Source: an uncultured SAR116 cluster alpha proteobacterium | Lineage (GTDB): Bacteria > Pseudomonadota > Alphaproteobacteria > Puniceispirillales > Marisalimonadaceae | DNA: 64,000 nucleotides | Assembly (NCBI GenBank): GCA_902619615.1 | Contig: CACNFD010000002.1 | Coordinates: 169,596 to 233,595, forward strand | Direction of reading: 5' to 3' | Shown: positions 25,541 to 40,991 of the stretch, one piece after another | Numbering within the stretch: the first letter of the stretch is position 1 | Layout: each line of letters opens with the position of its first letter | Made by a program: the position numbers and the translations under genes | The notes under the pieces: generated by a model | What the model was told of the DNA's origin: nothing | The model's input: the letters and a program-made list of their open reading frames with translations, nothing else | The model's database searches: none

Positions 25541-26949
25541 AAAGCCCAGAAAATCTTGGAATAATTCACTTTATAGGTATTGGTGGAATTGGCATGAGTG
25601 GAATTGCAGAAATTTTACACCAATCTGGATACCAAGTTCAGGGAAGTGATATCAATACCAGTAATAATACAAATAGATTAGAAAAAATTGGGATTAAAAT
25701 TTTCATAGGGCAGAAAAAATCAAATATTATTGACGCTAAAATAATAGTTATATCTACAGCAATCTCAGAAACAAATGAAGAATTTGTCGCAGCGAAAAAG
25801 TTGTTTCTTCCAATCGTTCACAGATCTGAAATGTTGGGTGAATTAATGCGTTTGAAACAATCAATTGCAATTGCTGGGACGCATGGCAAAACAACAACAA
25901 CCTCTTTGATAGCCAAAATGATTGAAGAAAATGGTATGGATCCGACTATTATTAATGGAGGTATTATTTCATCACTTGATAGTAATGCTCGACTAGGCAA
26001 TGGGGAATGGATGGTTGTAGAAGCAGATGAGAGTGACGGGAGTTTTTCAAAATTAAATCCAACGGCAGCCATTATAACGAACATAGATTTAGAACATTTA
26101 GATTATCACATAACAGAACAAAATCTAGAGAATGCATTTTTTAATTTTGTCTCTGCAATACCATTCTATGGATTTGTCTGTTTATGTATTGATAACCCAA
26201 GAACACAAAAATTAATTTCAAAATTAGAAAATAAAAAAGTAATAACTTACGGAATGTCTGCAAATGCAGATATAAGAGCAACTAATATTTTATACAAAAA
26301 AAATAAAATGTATTTTTCATTAAATATTTCAAATAATAAAGAGTATGATTCAAAAGTTTTCCAAATAGAATTTTCTATGATTGGAAATCATAATATTCAA
26401 AATGCATTAGCAACAATTGCGACAGGAATAGAATTAAAGATACCTCTTAAAAGAATTAAAAATACATTAAAAAATTTTACTGGTGTTCAAAGAAGATTTC
26501 AAAAAGTTGGAAATTTTAAGAATACCCAAATTATAGATGATTATGGTCATCATCCTGTTGAAATAAGTTCAGCTTTAGCAGCTGCAAGATTACTTGTACC
26601 TAGAAATAAGATTATTAGTATATTTCAACCTCACAGATATAGTAGGCTTAGGGACTTGTTTGATGAGTTTTGCAGATCATTTAATGAAGCTGACCAAGTC
26701 ATAATTCTTGACGTTTATGCAGCAGGTGAAAAACCCATTGATAATTTTGAAAGTATTAATTTAGAGAGTGGGCTGACTAATTATGGACATAAAAATGTTT
26801 TGTACATAAAAGACAAAAATCTTCTAGCAAAAAAACTGATAAAGCTAATACAACCCAATGATTTAATAATTTGTCTAGGTGCGGGTTCAATAACAAAAAT
26901 CGCTAACAACCTCGAAGAAGAGTTAAATAATGAAGATAGATACATTTAA
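25534..26949 (+). CDS. murC: UDP-N-acetylmuramate:L-alanine ligase MurC
   Basis: This is a 471-residue Mur ligase that starts the stem peptide. The N-terminal motif is IHFIGIGGIGMSGIAEIL. The ATP site is IAGTHGKTTTTS near residue 112. EADESDGSFSKL, ITNIDLEHLDYH, DDYGHHPVEI and FQPHRYSRL are specific MurC blocks, all intact. It overlaps murG by 7 nt and murB by 20 nt, showing how tightly the dcw operon is packed. Confidence 0.97.
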   Translation: MLKSPENLGIIHFIGIGGIGMSGIAEILHQSGYQVQGSDINTSNNTNRLEKIGIKIFIGQKKSNIIDAKIIVISTAISETNEEFVAAKKLFLPIVHRSEMLGELMRLKQSIAIAGTHGKTTTTSLIAKMIEENGMDPTIINGGIISSLDSNARLGNGEWMVVEADESDGSFSKLNPTAAIITNIDLEHLDYHITEQNLENAFFNFVSAIPFYGFVCLCIDNPRTQKLISKLENKKVITYGMSANADIRATNILYKKNKMYFSLNISNNKEYDSKVFQIEFSMIGNHNIQNALATIATGIELKIPLKRIKNTLKNFTGVQRRFQKVGNFKNTQIIDDYGHHPVEISSALAAARLLVPRNKIISIFQPHRYSRLRDLFDEFCRSFNEADQVIILDVYAAGEKPIDNFESINLESGLTNYGHKNVLYIKDKNLLAKKLIKLIQPNDLIICLGAGSITKIANNLEEELNNEDRYI

Positions 26950-27823
26950 AAATCAATTTGTAAATAATATTTATCTAAATCAAAAACTTGCAAAATATAC
27001 ATGGTTTGGAGTAGGTGGTAATGCTGAAATTCTTTACATTCCAGAAGAAGAGATATCTTTAGAGAAATTCTTAAAAAACAAACCAAATGATTATAAAGTG
27101 TTCACTATTGGCGCTGGATCAAATTTATTAATTAGGGATAATGGTATCAATGGTATTACCATCATTACGAAGAAGCTTAATAGAATTAGTATTGATACAA
27201 ATGGTATAATCACAGCTAATTGCGGAGCTATTGATGCTGACGTAGCTCGCTTTGCAAGGAATCATAACAGAACTGGACTTGAATTTCTAATTGGAATTCC
27301 TGGAACTATTGGTGGAGGTATTAAAATGAATTCAGGTGCATTTGGCACTGAATTTAAGGATGTATTGATAGATGTAAAAGCAATAAATCATGATGGTAAA
27401 TATAAAATATTTTCTAATAAAGACTTAAAGATGAAATACAGAAAAATTGATCTGAAAAACGAGTGGATATTTTTATCAGCCCGTTTCAAAACTTCACTTA
27501 GCACAAATGAATCTATAAAAAACAAAATGAAAAAAATTATTCAGTCTAGAAAAAATGCACAACCAACTGGTGTTAAAACAGGAGGAAGTACATTTAAAAA
27601 TCCTTTAGGAAAAAAATCTTGGCAACTCATAGATCAAGCTGGCTGTAGAGGCTTAAAAATTGGTGCTGCAATGATTTCAGAAAAGCACTGCAATTTTATT
27701 GTTAACCTTGAAAATTCTACAGCTCGACAAATTGAAGAATTAGGAGAATTAGTAAAACAAAAGGTTTTTAAAACCTCTGGTATTAAACTCAGCTGGGAAA
27801 TTGAAAGAGTAGGAAATAAATGA
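26930..27823 (+). CDS. murB: UDP-N-acetylenolpyruvoylglucosamine reductase MurB
   Basis: This is a 297-residue FAD enzyme that reduces UDP-GlcNAc-enolpyruvate to UDP-MurNAc with NADPH. N-terminal TWFGVGGNAEIL and IGAGSNLLIRDNGI bind FAD. GLEFLIGIPGTIGGGIKMNSGA is the central block, seen here as GIPGTIGGG. GGSTFKNP carries the catalytic Ser, and the end HCNFIVNLENSTA and LSWEIERVG is standard for type I MurB. It starts inside murC (20-nt overlap) and overlaps ddl by ATGA. Confidence 0.97.
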   Translation: MKIDTFKNQFVNNIYLNQKLAKYTWFGVGGNAEILYIPEEEISLEKFLKNKPNDYKVFTIGAGSNLLIRDNGINGITIITKKLNRISIDTNGIITANCGAIDADVARFARNHNRTGLEFLIGIPGTIGGGIKMNSGAFGTEFKDVLIDVKAINHDGKYKIFSNKDLKMKYRKIDLKNEWIFLSARFKTSLSTNESIKNKMKKIIQSRKNAQPTGVKTGGSTFKNPLGKKSWQLIDQAGCRGLKIGAAMISEKHCNFIVNLENSTARQIEELGELVKQKVFKTSGIKLSWEIERVGNK

Positions 27824-28752
27824 AAACCTACCAAAATATGCATATATTGTTATTAAAAGGTGGAAATGGCCCTGAAAGAGAAGTTTCACTAAAAACTGCT
27901 TCAGTATGTGCTAATGCTATAAAGCAACTAGGACATAGAATTACTGAGATTGACATTGCCAATTTAGACATTTCAAGCCTTAGTGAGATTAAACCAGACT
28001 TATGTTTTAACGCATTACACGGAGATTGTGGAGAAGATGGTTCAATACAAGGTTTTCTGAATTTACTTAAAATACCTTATACCCATTCAGGAGTGGTAGC
28101 TTCTGCAATAGCAATGAACAAAGTTTTTTTTAAGAATATTGTAATTAATGCAACAAAGCTCTCTAGAGACCCAATTTACTTTCCTGAAACATTAGAAATA
28201 AAAAATAAAGGCAAGTATTTAGAGGTGGACTATGACGATACTTTTGTTGTTAAACCAATAAAAGGAGGTAGTTCAGTAGGGATTAAAATAATTAGAAAAG
28301 GAGAGAAAATTCAAAACAAAGATCTAATTAATAAACAATACTTGATGGCCGAAATATTCGTAGGATCTATAGAATTAACTGTCACAGTTTTAAAAGAAAA
28401 TCCTTTATGTGTTACCGAAATAATAACTGCAAATGAAAAGGAATTTTATAATTACAAAGCTAAATATGAAAAGAACGGATCATTTCATAAAATTCCTGCC
28501 AATATTCCAAAAATTATCTATGACAAAGCCAAGTCATGGGCATTAAGAGCACATCAGATCATTGGTTGCAAGGGGATTTCTCGCACCGATTTCAGATATG
28601 ATCCAAAAGAAGAAAAATTATTTATGCTTGAATTAAATACTCAACCAGGAATGACAAGCACATCCCTTAGTCCAGAACAAGCGTCTTATTGCGGTCTTAC
28701 TATAAATGATATGATTAAAATTATTTTAGAAGAGGCTAATTACGAATGTTAA
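27820..28752 (+). CDS. ddl: D-alanine:D-alanine ligase
   Basis: This is a 310-residue ATP-grasp ligase that forms the D-Ala-D-Ala dipeptide used by MurF. LLLKGGNGPEREVSLKTA near residue 12 holds the first catalytic Glu. LHGDCGEDGSIQG, YTHSGVVASAIAMNK, VVKPIKGGSSVGI (ATP loop) and LELNTQPGMTSTSL (metal and product site) follow in order. The length is on the short side but normal for alphaproteobacterial DdlB. Its position between murB and ftsQ is standard. It overlaps ftsQ by 7 nt. Confidence 0.96.
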   Translation: MKTYQNMHILLLKGGNGPEREVSLKTASVCANAIKQLGHRITEIDIANLDISSLSEIKPDLCFNALHGDCGEDGSIQGFLNLLKIPYTHSGVVASAIAMNKVFFKNIVINATKLSRDPIYFPETLEIKNKGKYLEVDYDDTFVVKPIKGGSSVGIKIIRKGEKIQNKDLINKQYLMAEIFVGSIELTVTVLKENPLCVTEIITANEKEFYNYKAKYEKNGSFHKIPANIPKIIYDKAKSWALRAHQIIGCKGISRTDFRYDPKEEKLFMLELNTQPGMTSTSLSPEQASYCGLTINDMIKIILEEANYEC

Positions 28753-29573
28753 TTTCAAGATTAGATACAAGCAATTTTGCAGTCAGCAATAAGAAAAAAT
28801 CTATTTCAGAAAATAAATTTTATAGAACTAAATTTATAATTCTCATTGGTTTGTTAATATTTTTATATTTAATTAATACACAAATTAATTTCATGCATTC
28901 AACTAAGTTTGAATTTATAAATAAGTTGTTAATCGAGAATGGCTTTACTATTAAAAATGTAGATATAAAAGGTACATATCATCTTGATCAAAAAAATATT
29001 TTAAAAATAATTAATTCTTATAATAAAAAGAATTTTTTTAATGTTAGCTTAAAAAATATTTATAATGAAATTAAACAAAATACTTGGGTAGAAGAAGTAT
29101 CTATAAAGAAAATATATCCTAATACTCTTGAGATTGATTTAATTGAAAAAAAACCAATTGCAATATGGCAAAATAAATCTGTATATCATTTAATCACAAA
29201 AAATGGAGAGATTATTTCAGAAGCAAACTTAAATGATTTTAAAAAACACCTACCTATTATAATTGGCAGAAATGCTCACAAAAATGTTTATTCATTTTTA
29301 CAAATACTAAATATTGATAAAAATTTGACTAAAAATATTTGGTCTTTAACTTTTGTCAATGAAAGAAGATGGGATATACACTTTAACCAAGGACTTACAA
29401 TTCGTTTACCAAGCACAAGCGTAAAAGAAGCTTGGGAAAAAATAATATTGCTCAGCAAAAAATTCAACATATTAAGCCTAGATCTAACAGAGTTAGATCT
29501 AAGAAGTTCTAACAATGTTTTTGGGAAAATTAACATAGATAAGAAACTAATTTTTAAAAAGAAAAAATTATGA
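28746..29573 (+). CDS. ftsQ: Cell division protein FtsQ
   Basis: This is a 275-residue bitopic protein. A cytoplasmic N-terminus is followed by a membrane helix at about residues 29-44 (IILIGLLIFLYLIN). A periplasmic POTRA domain spans about 60-135 (FTIKNVDIKGTYHLDQ, NFFNVSLKNIY, VEEVSIKKIYPNTLEIDL) and ends in EKKPIAIWQN. The rest is the FtsQ beta domain (VNERRWDIHF, GLTIRLPS, LDLTELDLR). It recruits FtsL/FtsB to the divisome. The ATGA overlap with ftsA (29570-29573) is typical. Confidence 0.95.
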   Translation: MLISRLDTSNFAVSNKKKSISENKFYRTKFIILIGLLIFLYLINTQINFMHSTKFEFINKLLIENGFTIKNVDIKGTYHLDQKNILKIINSYNKKNFFNVSLKNIYNEIKQNTWVEEVSIKKIYPNTLEIDLIEKKPIAIWQNKSVYHLITKNGEIISEANLNDFKKHLPIIIGRNAHKNVYSFLQILNIDKNLTKNIWSLTFVNERRWDIHFNQGLTIRLPSTSVKEAWEKIILLSKKFNILSLDLTELDLRSSNNVFGKINIDKKLIFKKKKL

Positions 29574-30826
29574 CTGTAATCAATACTATGAATAAATCTA
29601 AAAATATATTTACTGTTATAGATGTAGGTAATAGCAAAGTTTCATGTTTAATTGGCACTTCTGTCAAGACAAACGATATTCAAATAAGAGCCTTGGGATT
29701 TGGACAGCATGCCTCTTTTGGAATGACTAATGGTCAAGTAACAGATATGAAAGAAATTGGAAACTCAATTGCCCGCGCAGTTGAAGGAGCAGAAATAATG
29801 GCTGGGTTCCCCATAAACAAGGTAAGTTGTAGCCTTTCTGGTGGAAGACCAATTACGAAAATTATTCGGAATAAAATAAGAATAGAAAATGGTAGAGTTG
29901 AAAAGAATGATATATTAAAAATTCTTAAAATTAAAAAATTTCCACCAATCCATGACTATGAAATATTATCTTCATCTGTAATTAAATATTATCTAGACAA
30001 CAATACTTCTGTAGAGAATCCTATTGGAATATTTACAGATAACCTAACAGTTGAAATAAGTTATACTTATGGTCAAAAATCTGTAATTAAAAACATATCT
30101 AGTGCTGTAAATTTATGTCACTTAACAGTTGAAAAATTTTTTATCTGCCCCGACGCATCAGGTGTCTCAACAATGGTTAAAGATGAAAGAACTAATGGTG
30201 CTATCATAGTTGATCTTGGAGCAAATATTACAAGTTTTGGGGTTTTCTTGAATAATGAAATAATTTTTTCAGACTCTATACCGATTGGGGGACTCCATAT
30301 AACAAGTGATATAGTTAGAGGATTAGGAACAAAATCAGAAGATGCTGAAAAACTTAAAATATTGCATGGATCTACCCTATCAAACGAAACCGACGAATAC
30401 ATTAATTTAGACGTACCAATTATATCAGATGAGGGGGAGCTTATTACTCAAAAGATCCCAAAAGCAATGCTAACCGCTATAATAAAACCTAGAGTTGAAG
30501 AAATATTTGAACTTGTTCAAGAAAGATTAAATCATTTAAGACCTAACTCTAATTATATTAATAAAGTAATTTTATGTGGTGGAGGGGCAAATCTAAATAA
30601 TATCCGTGAATTAGCTTCAAACTATTTCAAAGCTAATGTCAGGATTGGAAGGCCAATAGGAGTAATTGATTTACCAGAAATAGTTCAAACACCCACATTT
30701 GCTTGTTTAACAGGACTACTTATAAAAAATATAGAAAGAGATAGAGTTTTAAACTCTAGAGGATTGCATCTAGGTCTATTCGGTTATTTTGGGAAAATAG
30801 GAAATTGGTTTGATCAAAATTTATAG
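29570..30826 (+). CDS. ftsA: Cell division protein FtsA
   Basis: This is a 418-residue actin-like ATPase that tethers FtsZ to the membrane. The phosphate-1 motif VIDVGNSKVSCLIG is near residue 16, GAIIVDLGANITSFGVF near residue 210 is phosphate 2, and VILCGGGANLNNI is the adenosine motif. The 1C domain (about 95-170) replaces actin subdomain 1B. The last residues, GKIGNWFDQNL, form the expected amphipathic membrane-targeting helix. An upstream in-frame ATG choice (29570 or 29579) is uncertain; 29570 gives the ATGA overlap with ftsQ. Confidence 0.96.
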   Translation: MTVINTMNKSKNIFTVIDVGNSKVSCLIGTSVKTNDIQIRALGFGQHASFGMTNGQVTDMKEIGNSIARAVEGAEIMAGFPINKVSCSLSGGRPITKIIRNKIRIENGRVEKNDILKILKIKKFPPIHDYEILSSSVIKYYLDNNTSVENPIGIFTDNLTVEISYTYGQKSVIKNISSAVNLCHLTVEKFFICPDASGVSTMVKDERTNGAIIVDLGANITSFGVFLNNEIIFSDSIPIGGLHITSDIVRGLGTKSEDAEKLKILHGSTLSNETDEYINLDVPIISDEGELITQKIPKAMLTAIIKPRVEEIFELVQERLNHLRPNSNYINKVILCGGGANLNNIRELASNYFKANVRIGRPIGVIDLPEIVQTPTFACLTGLLIKNIERDRVLNSRGLHLGLFGYFGKIGNWFDQNL

Positions 30827-30864
30827 AATTGAATTTTAAATAGCAACTAAGTAAGGAGAAAACA

Positions 30865-32520
30865 ATGACACTTAACATCAGAATACCAGAGAACATTAAT
30901 GAAACAAAACCTAAAATATCTGTAATTGGTATTGGAGGTGCAGGAGGTAATGCAGTCAATACAATGATTAATGAAAAAATTGAAAATATTGAATTTATTG
31001 TAGCAAACACTGATGGACAAGCTCTATCAAGAAGCCTTACTTCAAGACAAATTCAACTTGGTAAAAATATAACCTTAGGCCTTGGAGCTGGCTCAGATGC
31101 TGAAACTGGCAGAAAAGCTGCAGATGAGTCAATTGAAGAAATAATTGCTGAATTAGGTGATGTTAATATGTTATTTATAACTACTGGCATGGGTGGAGGC
31201 ACTGGCTCTGGAGCAGCTCCGGTTATAGCTAAAGCAGCTAGAGATAAGGGTATTTTAACAGTTGCCGTAGTTACAAAACCATTTGATTTTGAAGGTAAAA
31301 AGCGAATGGATGTAGCTGAAAAAAGTTTATCTTTGTTAAAAGAACATGTTGATACTTTAATAGTAATACCAAATCAAAATCTTTTTAAGATTGCTAATGA
31401 AAAAACTACTTTTTCTGAGGCCTTTAAAATAGCAGATGATGTTCTATATCAAGGGATTTGTGGCATAACAAATTTAATTACAAATCCTGGCATGATTAAT
31501 TTAGATTTTGCCGATATTAAAACCGTAATGGGAAATATGGGTAAAGCTATGATGGGTACTGGTGAAAGCTCAGGTGAAAATAGAGCTAAAAATGCTGCCC
31601 AAGCTGCTCTTAATAATCCTTTATTGGATAACACTAATATTAAAGGAGCAAAATCTATTTTACTCAATATTCAAGGTGGTCCTGACATGGCTTTATTTGA
31701 GGTCGATGAAGCGGCTAGTAAAATTAGAAATGAGGTAGATGAAAATGCTAATATCATTTTTGGTTCATCTATTGATAATGATTTAGATGGAATAATTAAG
31801 GTTTCTGTAGTAGCCACCGGAATAAATAATGGGGAACCTAAAGACTATATAAGTAATGCAGTAAAGGAAGATAAAAATTTATCAGAAAAAGTTAATTTTA
31901 AAACTGATTTAGAAAATTATGAAGTTAATTCTGAAAAAATCATTGTTGAAAGTAATTTAGAAATCGAAGACAATGACCATATCAATCAAATAGATTTAGA
32001 AACAGAAATAAACAAATTAGAAATTGATCAGGAAAATGATTATATTGATGGTGAAAAACTTTCTAATTTTGAAATTAAAAAAGATGAATTAGAGACAATT
32101 TTTGAAAAAAAACCTCATAATCAATATACTTCCTCTAACTCTAAGCCTCAATCTTTATTAAATCGTGTTACATCTTTTTTTGGTAATAATAAAACCGATG
32201 AAATAAAATTGGATCCTAATTTAAACAAAGAAAATAAATTATCTGTAAATGAAAGATTTAATGAAGGAAAACAAGAGCCAGAAAACATCTTAGATAATAA
32301 AAAATCAAAAAATGAACAAATAGATAAAATAAATTTTGATTTAAATGATAAGAATGTAACAACTCATAACAAAGCTTCAAACTTTGATTTATTTAATGCT
32401 GAAGAACCAAGTGAAAATATCAATCATCAGATTGATTTAACAAAAATAGAACAAGAAAACAAAGAGTTTGATGAAAAAGTATTAGAAATACCTGCTTTTT
32501 TAAGAAGACAGGCTAACTAA
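30865..32520 (+). CDS. ftsZ: Cell division GTPase FtsZ
   Basis: This is a 551-residue tubulin-like GTPase that forms the division ring. The GTPase core (about residues 15-316) shows [19 protein letters not shown], the GTP loop GGGTGSG (residues 110-116), FDFEGKKR, and the T7 loop [11 protein letters not shown]. After about residue 320 comes a linker of about 215 residues rich in Asn, Glu, Asp and Lys, much longer than in E. coli but in line with alphaproteobacterial FtsZ. The C-terminal peptide [12 protein letters not shown] binds FtsA and other partners. AAGGAG lies about 7 nt before the ATG. Confidence 0.98.
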   Translation: MTLNIRIPENINETKPKISVIGIGGAGGNAVNTMINEKIENIEFIVANTDGQALSRSLTSRQIQLGKNITLGLGAGSDAETGRKAADESIEEIIAELGDVNMLFITTGMGGGTGSGAAPVIAKAARDKGILTVAVVTKPFDFEGKKRMDVAEKSLSLLKEHVDTLIVIPNQNLFKIANEKTTFSEAFKIADDVLYQGICGITNLITNPGMINLDFADIKTVMGNMGKAMMGTGESSGENRAKNAAQAALNNPLLDNTNIKGAKSILLNIQGGPDMALFEVDEAASKIRNEVDENANIIFGSSIDNDLDGIIKVSVVATGINNGEPKDYISNAVKEDKNLSEKVNFKTDLENYEVNSEKIIVESNLEIEDNDHINQIDLETEINKLEIDQENDYIDGEKLSNFEIKKDELETIFEKKPHNQYTSSNSKPQSLLNRVTSFFGNNKTDEIKLDPNLNKENKLSVNERFNEGKQEPENILDNKKSKNEQIDKINFDLNDKNVTTHNKASNFDLFNAEEPSENINHQIDLTKIEQENKEFDEKVLEIPAFLRRQAN

Positions 32521-32553
32521 TGTAGATTGAAATATTTCGTAATTATATGTGAT

Positions 32554-32580
32554 TTGTATTTAATATCAAAGAGTTATAAT
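32554..32580 (+). promoter_or_regulatory. Possible promoter upstream of lpxC
   Basis: A perfect TATAAT (32575-32580) is preceded by TTGTAT (32554-32559) with a short 15-nt spacer, 22 nt before the lpxC ATG. It lies in the 82-nt ftsZ-lpxC gap. A separate lpxC promoter is common, but in such A+T-rich DNA this match is only suggestive. Confidence 0.35.
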
Positions 32581-32602
32581 TATATGATGAAAGGTATTAA
32601 GT

Positions 32603-33571
32603 ATGAATTATATTAACAGTTCAGTTATTGATAAAAACTTTAAACAAAACACTTTAAAAAGAAATATACATTTCTCTGGTGTTGGAGTTCATAATGGTCG
32701 AGCTGTATCAATGAGCATTGAACCTGCTAACGTGAATACAGGAATTCTTTTTAAGAGAATTGATTTAAAAAACAACAACTTGATTAAAGCTAGTATTGAC
32801 AAGGTAGTAGAATCTAGCCTGTGTACAAAAATTAAAAACAATTACGGTGCATCTGTTTCAACTATTGAGCACTTAATGGCTGCTTTTAGTGCTCTAAATA
32901 TAGACAATGCTGTCGTCAAAATTAATTCACCTGAATTACCAGCATTAGACGGTAGCTCATCTGAATATGTAAAAAAAATACTCAATTCAGGTATCAAAGA
33001 ACAAAATATAAATAAAAAAATTTTTAAAATTCTAAAAAAAGTAGAAGTAAAAAATGGAAATAGATTTGTTTCTATTACTCCATCAGACAAATTATCCATA
33101 AACATTTCTATCGATTACCCAAAAACAATAATTGGACACTCACAGTATTCATACACGCATTCAAAGGATAACTTTATTAAAAATTTATCGATGGCTAGGA
33201 CATACACCCTTTTTGAAGATATAGAAAAAATGAGAACTGCTGGATTAGCAATTGGAGGTAACCTTAATAATGCAGTTGTTGTAGATAAGTTTAAAATATT
33301 AAATCCAGAAGGCTTGAGATTTGAGAAAGAATTTGTAAAGCATAAAACATTAGACTGTATTGGTGATTTTTATTTGCTTGGTATGCCGTTAATAGGAAAA
33401 GTTAATTGCTTTGCACCTGGTCATAGTTTAAACCACCTACTTCTTAAAGAAATATTAAAAGACAAAAAAAATTATAGACTAGAAGATAAATCCTTTGCAA
33501 AAAAATCTGATAATTTTTTTGACTTAGTTGAAGAAAACTCCCCACCCAAAAACCTCATCTATGTGGCTTGA
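32603..33571 (+). CDS. lpxC: UDP-3-O-acyl-N-acetylglucosamine deacetylase LpxC
   Basis: This is a 322-residue zinc enzyme for the committed step of lipid A synthesis. Family blocks are FSGVGVHNGRAVSM near residue 27, STIEHLMAAFSAL (first Zn His) near residue 88, INSPELPALDGSS, ARTYTLFEDIE, and HKTLDCIGDFYLLGMPLIG, which holds the other Zn ligands His and Asp. APGHSLNHLLL carries the catalytic-region His. Its presence shows that the cell makes lipopolysaccharide and is therefore a diderm. Confidence 0.97.
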   Translation: MNYINSSVIDKNFKQNTLKRNIHFSGVGVHNGRAVSMSIEPANVNTGILFKRIDLKNNNLIKASIDKVVESSLCTKIKNNYGASVSTIEHLMAAFSALNIDNAVVKINSPELPALDGSSSEYVKKILNSGIKEQNINKKIFKILKKVEVKNGNRFVSITPSDKLSINISIDYPKTIIGHSQYSYTHSKDNFIKNLSMARTYTLFEDIEKMRTAGLAIGGNLNNAVVVDKFKILNPEGLRFEKEFVKHKTLDCIGDFYLLGMPLIGKVNCFAPGHSLNHLLLKEILKDKKNYRLEDKSFAKKSDNFFDLVEENSPPKNLIYVA

Positions 33572-33661
33572 TTTTTTATAAAAGTTATTTAGTTTTTGAT
33601 ATACAAACCTAATTATTAATAATAAAATTATCCAATTAGGCACTTATTAAGAAAATTAATT

Positions 33662-34492
33662 ATGAAAAAAATCATAAACAAATATTTGATTATTATACAA
33701 ATATTATCATCATTATTTTTATTAACAAATTGTACCTCTTTTAATAAAAATGAAAAACCATCTCAATTATCAGATAAAGCAATATACTCCGAAGGGTTAG
33801 CTTCACTAAAAAAAGGTAATTACAAACAAGCAATTTTAGAATTTGATAAAGTTTATTTTAATTATCCATTTTCTTCGTTAGCATCTAAATCAGAGATAAT
33901 GACAGCTTATTCTCTTTATGAAAATAATGAATTAAAAAAAGCTATAACAAAATTAAATAACTTTATAGAAATGAATCCAAAAGGAGAATTAACACAATAC
34001 GCTCACTACTTGTTAGCTATGTGTTACTATACGCAAACACCAAGTCAAGATAGAGATCCAAGTTTGTCAATAAAAGCATTAAATTATTTTAAATTAATTA
34101 TTTCAAAATATCCTAATAGTAAATATGCAAAAGATTCTAAACTTAAAATAAAATATTTAAAAAACACTCTTGCTAAAAATGAATTAAATATAGGTAAATT
34201 TTATTTAAGCACTGGCGCTCCAGCAAGTTCGATAAGACGATTTAAGTTTATACTTAACAATTATCAAAATTCTTCTGTCATTCCTGAAACCTTATTCCGA
34301 TTGAGCGAGGCACTTCTAATTATTGGTTTAAAAGAAGAGGCAATCAAAAGTAATGCAATACTCTCCTATAATTTTCCTAACAATAAATGGGCAAAACTTA
34401 GTAAAGAGTTATTTGATAATAAACTTGACACTAATAAAAGTGAGTATTCTAAATTATCAATATCCAATTTTTTTAAAAATTTTTTTGAATAA
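33662..34492 (+). CDS. bamD: Outer membrane assembly lipoprotein BamD
   Basis: This is a 276-residue lipoprotein. The signal peptide (residues about 1-21) ends in LLTNC. The lipobox Cys is clear, but the residue before it is Asn rather than the usual Gly, Ala or Ser. TPR repeats follow: YSEGLASLKKGNYKQAILEFDKVY, then SEIMTAYSLYENNELKKAI, seen here as segments SLKKGNYKQA and ENNELKKA, and further repeats around residues 105-230. BamD is the essential partner of BamA in inserting outer-membrane proteins. The gene order lpxC-bamD-recN-ligA is classic for alphaproteobacteria. recN begins 6 nt downstream. Confidence 0.94.
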   Translation: MKKIINKYLIIIQILSSLFLLTNCTSFNKNEKPSQLSDKAIYSEGLASLKKGNYKQAILEFDKVYFNYPFSSLASKSEIMTAYSLYENNELKKAITKLNNFIEMNPKGELTQYAHYLLAMCYYTQTPSQDRDPSLSIKALNYFKLIISKYPNSKYAKDSKLKIKYLKNTLAKNELNIGKFYLSTGAPASSIRRFKFILNNYQNSSVIPETLFRLSEALLIIGLKEEAIKSNAILSYNFPNNKWAKLSKELFDNKLDTNKSEYSKLSISNFFKNFFE

Positions 34493-34498
34493 AAAACT

Positions 34499-39976
<5,478 letters not shown>

Positions 39977-39990
39977 ACTTTACTCTTTAA

Positions 39991-40980
39991 TTAAAATTGA
40001 CGTCTCATTATTACTGTTCCCCACCCATTTATAATAATCTTTTTTTTCAATTTAAACCCAAACATTTTATATCTATTAACTATATTTATGATTTGATTAC
40101 TTAAAAGCCCTGATAAAATTATAAATGAATTTGGCTTTGATATGAATTTAAGTCTAGTCGCTAAACTTATTAGAGGACCAAAAAGAATATTAGCAAAAAT
40201 TAAATCATAATATTTTTTTTTGTTGAAATTTTTCATTGTGTTTGACTTAGAAAGAAAGATTTCTCTGCTAATAATATTATTTATTCTAAGATTTTTTTTT
40301 GTTAGTTTTAAAGCATTTATATCTATATCAACAAAGGTAATTTTACTATTTTTAAAAATTTTTTTTGATGCTATTCCAAGAATTCCAGTTCCACAACCGT
40401 AATCTAACACTGATTTTGGATTATAAATTTTTGATAAATAAGTTATGGAATTTAAGCAACTCCTTGTAGTTTCATGAGAGCCAGTTCCAAATGCAAAGGA
40501 CGCGTCTATTTTTATTGGTATCTTATTTTCAGAACATTCTTTTTTAATATGAGAACCATAAATGTAAAAGTTATCAATATTTATGGACGGAAATGATGAC
40601 CTATTTTCTTTTAGCCAATCTTTATTAATAATTTTTGATATATAAATTTTATTTAAAAATTCCTTATCATTATTTTTTTCATTATAATCATAAAATTTAT
40701 TTAGTTTAAATTGATTAGCAAGAAAATTTAACTTTGTATTAACAATTTTTTTTTCAGGTTTTTTTTCAAGAAGAATTTCTAATATCCAGTATTTGTTTAG
40801 ATGAAACTCACCTAATTTATTCGTTATTAAATTATAAGATTTACCTATGTTATGTTTGCTGTTTAATTCTTTATCCTGAAACAAACTAGATGACAAATAT
40901 CCATCCAAATCTTCAAAATGTGCAGAAAATAATTCTTTAAACTTGTCTTCTACAATAATTCTGATTGACCACAAATCCAT
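39991..40980 (-). CDS. prmA: Ribosomal protein L11 methyltransferase PrmA-like
   Basis: This is a 329-residue SAM-dependent methyltransferase. The N-terminal half is poorly conserved and rich in Lys, Asn and Phe. The C-terminal half carries PrmA blocks: IDASFAFGTGSHETTRSCL, DYGCGTGILGIASKKI (SAM motif I), FVDIDINALKLTKKNL, DLIFANILFGPL (an NPPY-like NILxxPL motif), and SGLLSNQI. PrmA trimethylates L11 on the ribosome. It lies between uvrD (11-nt gap) and the peptidase on the - strand, likely one operon. Confidence 0.9.
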   Translation of the reverse strand: MDLWSIRIIVEDKFKELFSAHFEDLDGYLSSSLFQDKELNSKHNIGKSYNLITNKLGEFHLNKYWILEILLEKKPEKKIVNTKLNFLANQFKLNKFYDYNEKNNDKEFLNKIYISKIINKDWLKENRSSFPSINIDNFYIYGSHIKKECSENKIPIKIDASFAFGTGSHETTRSCLNSITYLSKIYNPKSVLDYGCGTGILGIASKKIFKNSKITFVDIDINALKLTKKNLRINNIISREIFLSKSNTMKNFNKKKYYDLIFANILFGPLISLATRLKFISKPNSFIILSGLLSNQIINIVNRYKMFGFKLKKKIIINGWGTVIMRRQF

Positions 40981-40991
40981 AACTATGAGTA

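Noticed and set aside
30836..30850. TTAA-N7-CTAA resembling a CtrA site just upstream of ftsZ
   Set aside because: It matches 7 of 8 fixed bases, but TTAA-type words are frequent by chance in this A+T-rich DNA and it lies only 14 nt before the ATG, overlapping the ribosome-binding region.
33608..33640. Inverted repeat CCTAATT ... AATTAGG upstream of bamD
   Set aside because: Seven bases with a 19-nt A+T loop and no U tract; too weak for a terminator and easily due to chance.
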